Assembly (NCBI GenBank): GCA_943787205.1
Contig: CALSLN010000021.1
Location: forward strand, 1-64,000
Direction: 5' to 3'
From: an uncultured Rhodospirillaceae bacterium
GTDB lineage: Bacteria; Pseudomonadota; Alphaproteobacteria; Rhodospirillales; Rhodospirillaceae
Length of the DNA stretch: 64,000 bases
Below the pieces are notes generated by a model that saw only the letters and a program-made list of their open reading frames with translations, was not told the DNA's origin and searched no databases. The translations under genes were made by a program, and so were the position numbers. Below, piece by piece: positions 16,939 through 24,992 of this stretch; position 1 is the stretch's first letter; every line of letters begins with the position of its first letter.

Positions 16939-18333
16939 TCACACGCTCAACCGAGCAGCAGATTGCCCAGCAAGACGCCCCAGCGTTATAGCCATGCAGA
17001 GTCCTGCGGCCGGCATGTAACCCGAACATGTCGGCCCACTCATGCCGCGGGCTGCACCACCTCCGGCGAACACGTTGGGCAAGAGACTGCCATCACCCCG
17101 CTTCACTTGAGCGTTTTCATCAACCTCGAGACCACCTTGCGTATGATAAATCGCGCCCGTGACACGAATACCGTAGTACGGTGCCTTTAGGTCATGAGTG
17201 TCTGAAAAATCCCGTCCCCATGAATCGTCTTGAGTGCCAGCTTTAGACGCCGAAAGATCGACAAGGGTTTTCGTAAGCGCATCACCTGGTATTCCAAGCG
17301 CTAACGCAAGCTCTGTCAAAGACGCTGCCGACTTGACCGCTCCAACCTCAAGAGCCTGTCGCGTCTCGTGCAAATGCTCGTACCGAGTATGGAGCGTCTC
17401 ATCGTAAATCATGTAGGCGATGTGCTCTGGTTGCTGCATCACTTTGACGCCTTGGCCTGACACGTCAGCCATCTCATCTGAGAATCGCTCGCCGTTCTTG
17501 TTGACGAGAACACCGCCATCAATGACGTAGTTGTAGTTGAATAACAGCTCTTGCGGATAAGCGAGCGCGCCGTACCCTTGGAACGAAGTCATATCGGCGA
17601 CCGCGCCGCCTAAATCCATGCCCAAGCGTATACCGCTACCAACACTACCCTCCCACGTAAAAACGTGTGCGCCTTTCATGTCAGAAATAAACTCGGCGAT
17701 CATCTCCGGATTATTTGCAAACCCACAGGTCGCAAGAATGAGAGCATTGCATCCGATGTCTTCATGAGACCCGTCCGGCCTCTCAATGCGCACACCAACG
17801 ACACGGCCTTCCGCATCGGCATAAGCGTCGGTGAGATGCGCGTCTGTCATAAGGTCAGCGCCTGAGCGTTCGACAGCCTGCAACAGTCGCCCCATGAGAT
17901 CTGCGCCCGTGCGATCCGGTGGCGCATGCAAACGCTGTATCGAATGACCCAACCCCTTCCACGAGGTATCAACGGAGAATGGGATGCCGTGCATCTCGCC
18001 CAGCCAATCAATCGTCGGAGCGGCCTCGCGAGTGACTGCCCGAACGAGGGCAGGATCCGTTTTGCCATCAACCTTGGTCATGACATCTTCGAAAAACTGT
18101 TCAGCAGAATCTTCAATGCCCGCGTCCTTTTGGGCCTGCGTTCCCGCTGCGCACATGGTGCCTTGGGACATAGACGTTGTGCCACGTGGAATCGCATCCT
18201 TCTCTAGGATTAAAGCATCCACCCCAGCATCGCGCGCCGCTAACGCTGCCGTCAGCCCGCACGCTCCGCCGCCCGCAATAAGGACGGGAACGGTGATTTC
18301 AAATGTCTCAGAGGGGGCAGGCAAAACCGGCAT
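16939..18333 (-). CDS. FAD-dependent oxidoreductase, fumarate reductase/ketosteroid dehydrogenase-like
   Basis: 464 residues from ATG 18333, chosen because GGAG precedes it by 7 bases; the longer frame to 18483 would run into the divergent VOC gene. The N-terminal dinucleotide-binding motif is VLIAGGGACGLTAALAARDAG with LILEK. The middle has the FAD_binding_2 pattern GTMCAAGT, LILATCGFANNPE and VLVNKNGERFSDE, and the C-terminal GGLEVDENAQV...VFAGGGAARGMSG segment completes the flavin site. Members oxidise or reduce carbon-carbon bonds next to carbonyls. Paired divergently with a VOC protein it may belong to a small catabolic unit. Confidence 0.88.
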   Translation of the reverse strand: MPVLPAPSETFEITVPVLIAGGGACGLTAALAARDAGVDALILEKDAIPRGTTSMSQGTMCAAGTQAQKDAGIEDSAEQFFEDVMTKVDGKTDPALVRAVTREAAPTIDWLGEMHGIPFSVDTSWKGLGHSIQRLHAPPDRTGADLMGRLLQAVERSGADLMTDAHLTDAYADAEGRVVGVRIERPDGSHEDIGCNALILATCGFANNPEMIAEFISDMKGAHVFTWEGSVGSGIRLGMDLGGAVADMTSFQGYGALAYPQELLFNYNYVIDGGVLVNKNGERFSDEMADVSGQGVKVMQQPEHIAYMIYDETLHTRYEHLHETRQALEVGAVKSAASLTELALALGIPGDALTKTLVDLSASKAGTQDDSWGRDFSDTHDLKAPYYGIRVTGAIYHTQGGLEVDENAQVKRGDGSLLPNVFAGGGAARGMSGPTCSGYMPAAGLCMAITLGRLAGQSAARLSV

Positions 18334-18465
18334 GTGAATGCTCCAAAGGCAAGTAAGCTGAAGATCATAGAGCGACCTTTGTCGACGACAAGCGACTCTA
18401 GGACTTGGGCAAACCCGAAACGCTCCGTAGAGTGTGATTAGAAACTCATACTGAAGGACACCTCC

Positions 18466-19371
18466 ATGGACAAGCATATCCAAGGTCTAGGCTGGATCGT
18501 ACGGCGCTCAGAAGATCCCATGCCGCCCGGGGAATTCTACCGTGACGTTCTTGGGCTTCCTGAAATGCGGCGACGGGACACAGATCGCGCCCGCAACATT
18601 ATGGTTTGGTCGGGCATGTACTCGGTCATTGAAACCATGTGGCAGGGTAAGCCTCACCCGCCGGTGACGACGGTTGAAGACGCGGAAGTCGTTCCCATTT
18701 TTAGAGTTCGGGGTTTCGACGCCGTGCAGGCTCGACTGGAAAACGCGAATACGCGGTCCATTCCGGCAAAAGCAGACGATAACGAAACAGCCTTCTACGC
18801 TGATCCAGACGGATTCATTTTCGGTATTAGAGCACCAACTCCCGGATCAGACCTCGCCCCAGACATCGAAGCGGACAAAGTCTGGCGTGAGGGTGTCGTC
18901 ACGATTCCCGGCACGCCGGACATGCCTAATGATATTCAGGACGTTGGATGGCTTCGACTCCACGTCGCAGACCCTCAGGAGCTCGCCCTATTTTACTGCC
19001 GCGTCGTTGGCCTCGACCTTCTGGAAAACAACGGTGATGCTGGCCTGAGTCTACATCTCGGTGGCACGTCAACCTTGGAACTCAAGCCAGGGGGCACAAC
19101 GCGACCAATTCCCAATGATCGCAAAGACGTGCCCGATGTATGGATTCTGCGGGGATACGGCTTCGAAGCTTTCGCTGAAAAGATGGCCGCCGCAGACGTA
19201 CCCATCATCAACGCCCTAACCTTAGGGGCCGGATCGCTCAATTATTATGCCGATCCAGAAGGTCATGTATTTGGGTTCCAAGAACGCAAAGCCTACAACG
19301 CGGAAGACCCGCTCACCCATAGACCAGAAGACCGCGTTGCACGAACAGCCTGGGACACAGATAAGAACTAA
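18466..19371 (+). CDS. Two-domain VOC superfamily protein
   Basis: 301 residues from ATG 18466 with AAGGA upstream. Two glyoxalase/extradiol-type modules are visible: residues 1-125 (WIVRRSEDPMPPGEFYRDVLGLPEM ending FYADPDGFIFGIRAP) and 150-280 (VGWLRLHVADPQELALFYCRVVGLDLLE ending YYADPEGHVFGFQER). The first strand of each module, where metal-dependent members have His, reads GW, so ordinary metal binding is doubtful. It shares a promoter region with the FAD oxidoreductase and its stop overlaps that of the AbrB-type permease. Substrate unknown. Confidence 0.85.
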   Translation: MDKHIQGLGWIVRRSEDPMPPGEFYRDVLGLPEMRRRDTDRARNIMVWSGMYSVIETMWQGKPHPPVTTVEDAEVVPIFRVRGFDAVQARLENANTRSIPAKADDNETAFYADPDGFIFGIRAPTPGSDLAPDIEADKVWREGVVTIPGTPDMPNDIQDVGWLRLHVADPQELALFYCRVVGLDLLENNGDAGLSLHLGGTSTLELKPGGTTRPIPNDRKDVPDVWILRGYGFEAFAEKMAAADVPIINALTLGAGSLNYYADPEGHVFGFQERKAYNAEDPLTHRPEDRVARTAWDTDKN

Positions 19372-20468
19372 CGTGACGTTGCCCTTGATGCGATCCACTT
19401 TGCAGCGAAAGGTGCCGCGGTAATAAGGATCGCGATCCGCACAAGATGATGGACGGCAACAAACGCCGGATCGATATCGAACGCGATAGCGATGAGACAC
19501 ATCTCCGCAACGCCACCTGGCGTGAACGAAAGCAATGTTGTCAGAAACGCGGCTCCTGTGATGCTGCTGACTGCCCAGGCAAATATCGCTGACACACCTA
19601 TAACAATAGCCGTAGCCGCAATGGCATGCCTGCTCACTCGGAAGAAGGTCTGAGCCGTGACAGTCGAAAACCGAGATCCAATTGCCGACCCAAGAATCCA
19701 TAAGCAGACCCAAAGCGCCAAGTCAGGTGGGCGCCAGGAGACAGACCCCGTTAAATAGAGCGCCGCTGATGCAATCATCGCTCCCGTCATCGCGGAGGCC
19801 GGTAGATTGAAGGCTCGAGCCAAAGCAAACCCGAGAGCTGCGGCGACCAGAAGCAACCCCCCATCCAGCATATTGAATGGGCCACCGTCCGGCAGAAAGG
19901 ACGCTGATGATGGACCAGTCGACATGGCCAACGTGACGATCAGGGGCATCAAGAAAACGACAACCACCACTCTGAGGCCCTGCGTGAGAGCAATCATGCG
20001 CTCGTCCGCGCCAGAGTCACCGCCGATGATCACCATGGCCGTTAACGTTCCCGGTGCCCCAGAAAACATCGCGGTCGGGCCATCGAATTGCGCAAAGCGT
20101 CGGTAGTAATAACTGGCGATGACCGTAATTAGAGGAATAAAAACGACCATTAAGATCAGGCTCAACGCCCACTCGCCCACACGATCTAAAAGGTCTGGCG
20201 AGAACGATCCGCCAAGAAAAACGCCGATCACACACAGTGTAATAACACGCACACCATGAGGCACGAGGACGGGCGCACCGCGAACAGACGCCACAATATT
20301 GACGACCATCGGACCCAGCATCCAGGCTAGCGGAACACCGATCACCGAAAAGACAGCACCCCCGACAGCACCGACACCAAGTGACATCGCGATAGGCGCA
20401 AAACCTTTCCGCATGAGTGGCGGTTCTTCAGGTTGAGGTTGGGGTGCGTGGGACTCTGACAAAACCAA
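19368..20468 (-). CDS. AbrB-family membrane protein (ammonia monooxygenase-like permease family)
   Basis: 366 residues with about ten membrane segments in two related halves, fitting the AbrB duplication family (TIGR03082). Typical elements are PLAWMLGPMVVN in the first half, PTAMFSGAPGTLTAMV in the middle, PASAMTGAMIASAALYLTG in the second half and the conserved FTPGGVAEMCLIAIAFDIDPAFVAVHHLVRI near the end. Members are annotated as regulators or transporters; the substrate is not known. The stop codon overlaps that of the VOC gene by a few bases. Confidence 0.88.
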   Translation of the reverse strand: MVLSESHAPQPQPEEPPLMRKGFAPIAMSLGVGAVGGAVFSVIGVPLAWMLGPMVVNIVASVRGAPVLVPHGVRVITLCVIGVFLGGSFSPDLLDRVGEWALSLILMVVFIPLITVIASYYYRRFAQFDGPTAMFSGAPGTLTAMVIIGGDSGADERMIALTQGLRVVVVVFLMPLIVTLAMSTGPSSASFLPDGGPFNMLDGGLLLVAAALGFALARAFNLPASAMTGAMIASAALYLTGSVSWRPPDLALWVCLWILGSAIGSRFSTVTAQTFFRVSRHAIAATAIVIGVSAIFAWAVSSITGAAFLTTLLSFTPGGVAEMCLIAIAFDIDPAFVAVHHLVRIAILITAAPFAAKWIASRATSR

Positions 20469-20609
20469 TGACCTTGGAGACGGGCCCCCACCCTATAGAG
20501 AGACTCGACAGGAAAAAAGATCGATCAACGCACCAACCCGAGTCACACTAGGGCCACAACGCGCCAATGTAGCCGCCCGACATCAGACACCACCGCTAGG
20601 ACAGGCAAA

Positions 20610-21599
20610 ATGGATACAAAATTGGACATCGGTGGCGGCTGGAAAGAAGCCGTAACTTTAGTATTCGATCTCGATCAGTGGTGCATGTTGGCAGATCACG
20701 TGTGTGGCTGGACGCTGGGCCATCGCGGCGCCGTTGACCCCAGAATTCTTGAGATGTGGGGCCTCGACTCATCCATGACCGGAGAAGAAGCGGTATTTCA
20801 CTGTGGGGACGAAGCGCAGGGGTTCGTGCGCTTCGTCCAGCTCGATGGAGTTTCAGATGTGGACCGCATTCGGGCCGGCACAACCGCGTGGGACACAGGC
20901 GGTATTTTTTCTCTGATGATACGCACCAAAAACCTGAGCGCTGTGTTTAAGGCCGCACTTGAGTGTGGTTGGACTGCTGTCGCCGACCCAATCTCATTTG
21001 AATACAACGGCCGCATTCTCGCCAACGTTATCTTACGGGGGCCGGATGGCATTTCTTTCGGTATGTATGAGCGGGTTGAACCGCCGCTAGACGGCTGGGA
21101 CCACATCACCCAAATGAGCCAGCCCTTCAACTGCATGCAGATTGTTCGCAGCCGTGACGCGACACGCGATTTTCACCGCGACGCACTTGGTTTTGTTGCA
21201 TTTGTTGACAATGACACGCGGAATGAAAAGCCCAAGGACAGCAACTTCGGAATTCCGCGCAATCTCACCACACACGTCGAAACAAAAGCGGCGATTATGC
21301 ATCCACGCGGTGTTCTTAATGCCATGGAACGCGAGAACGGGCGCGTTGAACTGATAGAGTGGAATGGCTTGGATGGTAGAGACCTAGCTGATCGGGCCGC
21401 ACCACCCAACCTCGGTCATGTAGGACTGAGATGGGCCGTCGCTGACGTCAACGCGGCTGCCAGCCGCATCACCAGCGCCGGGTATTCACTTGAATCATCC
21501 GTGCAACCGGCGCTTTTGCAGCCATACGGCGATGTAAAGATTTGCAGCGTACGGACCCCGGATGGGGTGTTGTACGAGTTGTTCCAACTGGGCCAGTGA
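20610..21599 (+). CDS. Two-domain VOC superfamily protein
   Basis: 329 residues. The first module (1-150) is divergent, with FDLDQWCMLADHVCGW and LRGPDGISFGMYERV; the second (165-329) is clearer, with MQIVRSRDATRDFHRDALGF, LGHVGLRWAVADVNAAASRI and RTPDGVLYELFQLG. It starts 141 bp from the divergent AbrB-type permease and may share its promoter. A role in handling an aromatic or organic acid substrate is possible but not shown. Confidence 0.8.
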   Translation: MDTKLDIGGGWKEAVTLVFDLDQWCMLADHVCGWTLGHRGAVDPRILEMWGLDSSMTGEEAVFHCGDEAQGFVRFVQLDGVSDVDRIRAGTTAWDTGGIFSLMIRTKNLSAVFKAALECGWTAVADPISFEYNGRILANVILRGPDGISFGMYERVEPPLDGWDHITQMSQPFNCMQIVRSRDATRDFHRDALGFVAFVDNDTRNEKPKDSNFGIPRNLTTHVETKAAIMHPRGVLNAMERENGRVELIEWNGLDGRDLADRAAPPNLGHVGLRWAVADVNAAASRITSAGYSLESSVQPALLQPYGDVKICSVRTPDGVLYELFQLGQ

Positions 21600-21917
21600 C
21601 TACTGCGCCCGGCTTAAACATTTTAGGGCAATGGACGTTATCTTCTTCTGAACACTAGATGGCATGGAATGAGACGATTCCGCTGAACTTTGGTAGGCCC
21701 TCATTTCTTTCGTACTCAGTGTGGACTGCACCTCCTCGACCAAGCAGGAGCATAAAACATCCGCCTTCCCAGGTGCTGGAGCGCCAGAAGAGGACAAGAA
21801 ACCCTGGCATATGGCCGATAAGGGGTCTTGTTGTGCTTGGGCGGACGGGTTGAGCGCGAAAACTACAGTGGCAACGAGCATGAAAAGAAGGGTATTCAGT
21901 CGAAAAATTGGCCGCAT
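21600..21917 (-). CDS. Small secreted cysteine-containing protein
   Basis: 105 residues from ATG 21917 with GGAGGCGCAG directly upstream; the in-frame extension to 21956 lacks a site. A signal peptide ends near residue 28 (NPSAQA). The mature part has four cysteines (ICQGF, LCSCLVEEV, LKCLS) and no known domain. The stop touches the stop of the second VOC gene. Function unknown. Confidence 0.7.
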   Translation of the reverse strand: MRPIFRLNTLLFMLVATVVFALNPSAQAQQDPLSAICQGFLSSSGAPAPGKADVLCSCLVEEVQSTLSTKEMRAYQSSAESSHSMPSSVQKKITSIALKCLSRAQ

Positions 21918-22025
21918 CTGCGCCTCCTCAGGATAAGACCATAGATGAGCACCCACATGAGGCTTGGCGCAACTCCATTCAGATCATAAGCTTTATACGT
22001 AACGCCACAAAGACCGGAGACTTCC

Positions 22026-22880
22026 ATGCCCCGCAATACCCTCGCACTGTTCATCGCCGCATTCGTGATGGCCTGGGCAACCGTCGCCGCAGCATTCACG
22101 GGGTCTCTCGAATCCCGGATGGCGGCCAAACCGGATCTCATGATTGAATTTGAAGGATTCGACGAGGATTCGACTGAAGTCATCGGCCACAACCGCTGGC
22201 AGAGTTTCTTGGATATCTATCTGGTATCCGACGATGAAGAACAAAACTTGTTCCGCTACGCAGCCGTATCGGATGAAGACGAGCAAACCTTAGGGGAATA
22301 CATCGCAGGTCTGACGGCACTGGGCATCTCACAATACAACCGCGACGAACAGAAGGCCTACTGGATCAACCTATACAACGCGCTGACCATACAACTCGTT
22401 CTGCAACATCATCCCATACGTACGATCCGCGACATCGACATATCACCCGGCATATTCGCCAGTGGCCCCTGGGGCAAAAAGCTCGTGACCGTCGAAGGGG
22501 TCGACCTAAGCCTAGACGATATTGAGCACCGCATTCTGCGACCTATTTGGCAAGACAATCGCATTCACTACGCCCTGAATTGCGCGTCGCTTGGGTGCCC
22601 CGATTTGTGGCCTAGTGCGTTCTACCCGAGCAACCTAGAAGAAAACCTAGAAGCGGCAGCGTTTAAATTCATCAATAGCCCTGGCGGAGTCCTCATTGAG
22701 GGTGGCCGTATGACAATTTCGAAAATCTACGAATGGTATGACGAAGACTTCGGCGGCAGTGATGAAGGCGTACTAGAGCACCTTATTCAATACGGTCGTA
22801 AGTCGCTTGATCGCGAGATTAATCGCAGACTTGGTTCAATCAAGACGGACTACGACTGGAACCTCAACGAAGCGAGGTAG
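22026..22880 (+). CDS. DUF547 secreted protein
   Basis: 284 residues from ATG 22026 with GGAG upstream. A signal peptide covers about residues 1-23 (FVMAWATVAAA). The family blocks are present: RDEQKAYWINLYNALTIQLVL, SPGIFASGPWGKKLVTVEGVDLSLDDIEHRILRP and IHYALNCASLGCPDLWP. DUF547 proteins resemble the papain-like/transglutaminase fold region and are exported; their role is undefined. The 3' end overlaps the DUF3047 gene on the other strand by 17 bp. Confidence 0.88.
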   Translation: MPRNTLALFIAAFVMAWATVAAAFTGSLESRMAAKPDLMIEFEGFDEDSTEVIGHNRWQSFLDIYLVSDDEEQNLFRYAAVSDEDEQTLGEYIAGLTALGISQYNRDEQKAYWINLYNALTIQLVLQHHPIRTIRDIDISPGIFASGPWGKKLVTVEGVDLSLDDIEHRILRPIWQDNRIHYALNCASLGCPDLWPSAFYPSNLEENLEAAAFKFINSPGGVLIEGGRMTISKIYEWYDEDFGGSDEGVLEHLIQYGRKSLDREINRRLGSIKTDYDWNLNEAR

Positions 22881-23601
22881 ACACGGCAGCTAACTTAAGA
22901 CCTCGTATTCGAGCCTGTGAGAATGCCCCGGTATCGTCCGTATCGGCAGACACTGCGACAACCGTAATTTTAGGGGCCTCTTTCCCAAACGCTGACTGAT
23001 AATCATCCGCTACGTTGATTTCTTCATTCATCCACGTACCCGCGACGTCCGGTGGCCCTGACCTTCGAATAATAATAGCGCCATCACCTTCATCCATAAA
23101 TGGATTCGGTATCACAGTTCCGACCGATCGTTTACCGCCCCAGACATATGTGAGGGCGCGCCCGGAAACCGGAGCGCCAAATAAAGAGGCCATCCCGCGA
23201 CCCAATTTCGTCATCAGGCTTGGGTTTTCATCAGAGAAATAAACATGCACCGCAAGCGCTCGATCATCAGCACCGGGCATCGACAAATCCGTTCCAGGAA
23301 AATCTTTATTGATTAACCACTGCCACGAAAGAATTCGCAGCGGCTCAGTGACATCTGGCACCGTCGCATACAAAAAAGAGACTGCACCGTCAGCTGAGAC
23401 GGATAAGCTGCCGTCGGTCTCAACAACAAAACTCGCTGGTTGGTGCCCTCGAGGCGTGTGGAGACGCCAACCCGCTTTCTTGAGGTCTGGTGAAAACTTA
23501 AGGTCCAACGCCCCAGACGGCTGCGGTGCCATCAGCACAGCCAATACGCACAGCGCCAACATCGTGAAACGAGATGGTATAAGGTTGGTGGTCTCTATCA
23601 A
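22864..23601 (-). CDS. DUF3047 secreted protein
   Basis: 245 residues from TTG 23601, which has GAGGC upstream; ATG 23562 is an alternative that would cut into the hydrophobic leader. A signal peptide ends near residue 31 (PQPSGA). DUF3047 features are ILSWQWLINKDFPGTDLSMPGADDRALAVHVYF, LTYVWGGKRSVGTVIPNPF and VNVADDY-type ends (INVADDYQSAFGKEAPKITVVAVSADTDDTG). Its start lies 15 bp from the ATG of the phosphatidyltransferase, back to back. Function unknown; these proteins often occur near lipid or envelope genes. Confidence 0.82.
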   Translation of the reverse strand: MIETTNLIPSRFTMLALCVLAVLMAPQPSGALDLKFSPDLKKAGWRLHTPRGHQPASFVVETDGSLSVSADGAVSFLYATVPDVTEPLRILSWQWLINKDFPGTDLSMPGADDRALAVHVYFSDENPSLMTKLGRGMASLFGAPVSGRALTYVWGGKRSVGTVIPNPFMDEGDGAIIIRRSGPPDVAGTWMNEEINVADDYQSAFGKEAPKITVVAVSADTDDTGAFSQARIRGLKLAAVSTSLR

Positions 23602-23615
23602 ACTGGGTGCCTCAT

Positions 23616-24245
23616 ATGCTTGATCCCTTCATGGTGCGTCTAATCGCACCACCAATCAACGGTATCGGCAGGTTTCTCGCGCAGCGCAATGTCACGGCTA
23701 ATACTGTTACGGTCTTGGGGTTCCTTATTGGCCTCGGGGCAGTGCCGGCATTGGCGAGTGGACGCCCCGACCTGGCACTTGGCCTTATCCTACTAAACCG
23801 AATCGCCGACGGACTAGATGGCGCAATTGCACGTGCCACCCAGAAGACTGACTTTGGCGCCTATCTGGATATTGTTCTCGATTTTATTTTCTATGCCGCT
23901 GTCGTATTCGGGTTCGCGCTCTACGATCCAAACTACGCGCTGGTCGCTGCAGCGCTCATTGCCAGTTTCATCGGAACAGGCGCTTCGTTCTTGGCTTTCG
24001 CCATTATTGCAGCCAAACGAGGGATAGACACGGAAGCCCGCGGCAAAAAATCATTCTTCTATTCAGGAGGGCTGGCAGAAGGAACGGAAACAATTGTGTT
24101 CTTCGCGCTGGTCTGTTTGCAACCAGATTACTTTGTTCCCGCGTCACTCATTTTCATGGCGCTATGTTGGATGACAGTCGCGATGAGAGTCAATCAAGCA
24201 CGGATAGCATTCACGGCACCCGACGACGTTACCATCAAGGATTGA
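23616..24245 (+). CDS. CDP-alcohol phosphatidyltransferase family protein
   Basis: 209 residues from ATG 23616 (a GTG at 23607 would add three). The full catalytic signature D-x2-D-G-x2-A-R-x8-G-x3-D-x3-D is seen as ADGLDGAIAR...GAYLDIVLD around residue 70. About six membrane segments follow the family pattern. It transfers a phosphoalcohol from CDP-alcohol at the inner membrane. The late KSFFYSGGLAEGTETIVFF segment is found in members of uncertain specificity, so the phospholipid product cannot be stated. It faces ptsN with 3 bp between the stops. Confidence 0.88.
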   Translation: MLDPFMVRLIAPPINGIGRFLAQRNVTANTVTVLGFLIGLGAVPALASGRPDLALGLILLNRIADGLDGAIARATQKTDFGAYLDIVLDFIFYAAVVFGFALYDPNYALVAAALIASFIGTGASFLAFAIIAAKRGIDTEARGKKSFFYSGGLAEGTETIVFFALVCLQPDYFVPASLIFMALCWMTVAMRVNQARIAFTAPDDVTIKD

Positions 24246-24248
24246 TCG

Positions 24249-24707
24249 TTAAGCCGCTTGAGCTTCGGTTTGAATGAGAACCATGTAAAGGCCGTCTGTG
24301 TTAGCGGCGCCGCGCAGCTTGTCACAGTTCGCCGGGTCTCTCAGCAGACGCGACACTCTCGCCAAGGCCTTTAGGTGATCGGCACCTGCTTGTTCTGGTG
24401 CCAGCAAGAGGAAAATCAAATCAACAGGATGGTCATCGATCGCATCAAAATCAACAGGCTTTTCCAGCCGCGCAAAAACACCATGAAGACCTGTGAGGTC
24501 TGCTAGCTTACCGTGTGGAATTGCAATGCCATTTCCCACACCAGTTGTTCCGAGGCGCTCTCGCTCCAACAACGTGTCAAAAATTTTACGCTCACCGAGA
24601 CCTGTTACACTCGCCGCAATCTTTGCGAGTTCTTGCAGGACTTGCTTCTTACTCGATGCCTTTAACATCACAACAGCATCGGGCTGTAACAAATCGCTGA
24701 TTTCCAT
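24249..24707 (-). CDS. ptsN: PTS IIA-like nitrogen-regulatory protein PtsN (EIIA-Ntr)
   Basis: 152 residues from ATG 24707 (TTG 24713 possible). The phosphorylated histidine is H65 in the GNGIAIPHGKL motif; SLLRDP and ALARVSRLLRDPANCDKL complete the fold. It is the phosphate acceptor of the nitrogen PTS, linking metabolism to nitrogen and potassium regulation. It follows rpoN as in most proteobacteria, but hpf, which usually sits between them, is missing. Confidence 0.93.
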   Translation of the reverse strand: MEISDLLQPDAVVMLKASSKKQVLQELAKIAASVTGLGERKIFDTLLERERLGTTGVGNGIAIPHGKLADLTGLHGVFARLEKPVDFDAIDDHPVDLIFLLLAPEQAGADHLKALARVSRLLRDPANCDKLRGAANTDGLYMVLIQTEAQAA

Positions 24708-24992
24708 ACCCAAGTCTTATCCCAATCAAACCTTCCGCGTGGCCGAGCACCGTCTCATCGCACGAGCCAATGCATTTCACGTCTCTGGTAGATGATTTGA
24801 TCTGTGGGATATCTCCCGATTCAATTCTTATTAGGGGTGAACGAAGAACATTCATTTCGTTCGTTTTACACCGCAAACGACACCTGACTTTTAAGTCTTT
24901 TTAGGTCGCCTAAACGGTGTATTTCACAGCCCATATGACTGAGGCGGCGAACCATATGCATGACCCTATCCCAAGTCAAGGAAGGCCGAACC
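24708..24992. other. rpoN-ptsN spacer lacking hpf
   Basis: The 285-bp gap between rpoN and ptsN is too short for the roughly 570-bp hpf gene usual here, and no frame resembles a ribosome hibernation factor. The short minus-strand frame reaching 24876 does not look like a protein. The stretch probably carries a ptsN promoter, but I could not pick a clear one. Confidence 0.5.

Noticed and set aside
19222..19713. 163-codon minus-strand frame spanning the VOC and AbrB-type ends
   Set aside because: Overlaps two real genes in other frames and contains no recognisable domain.
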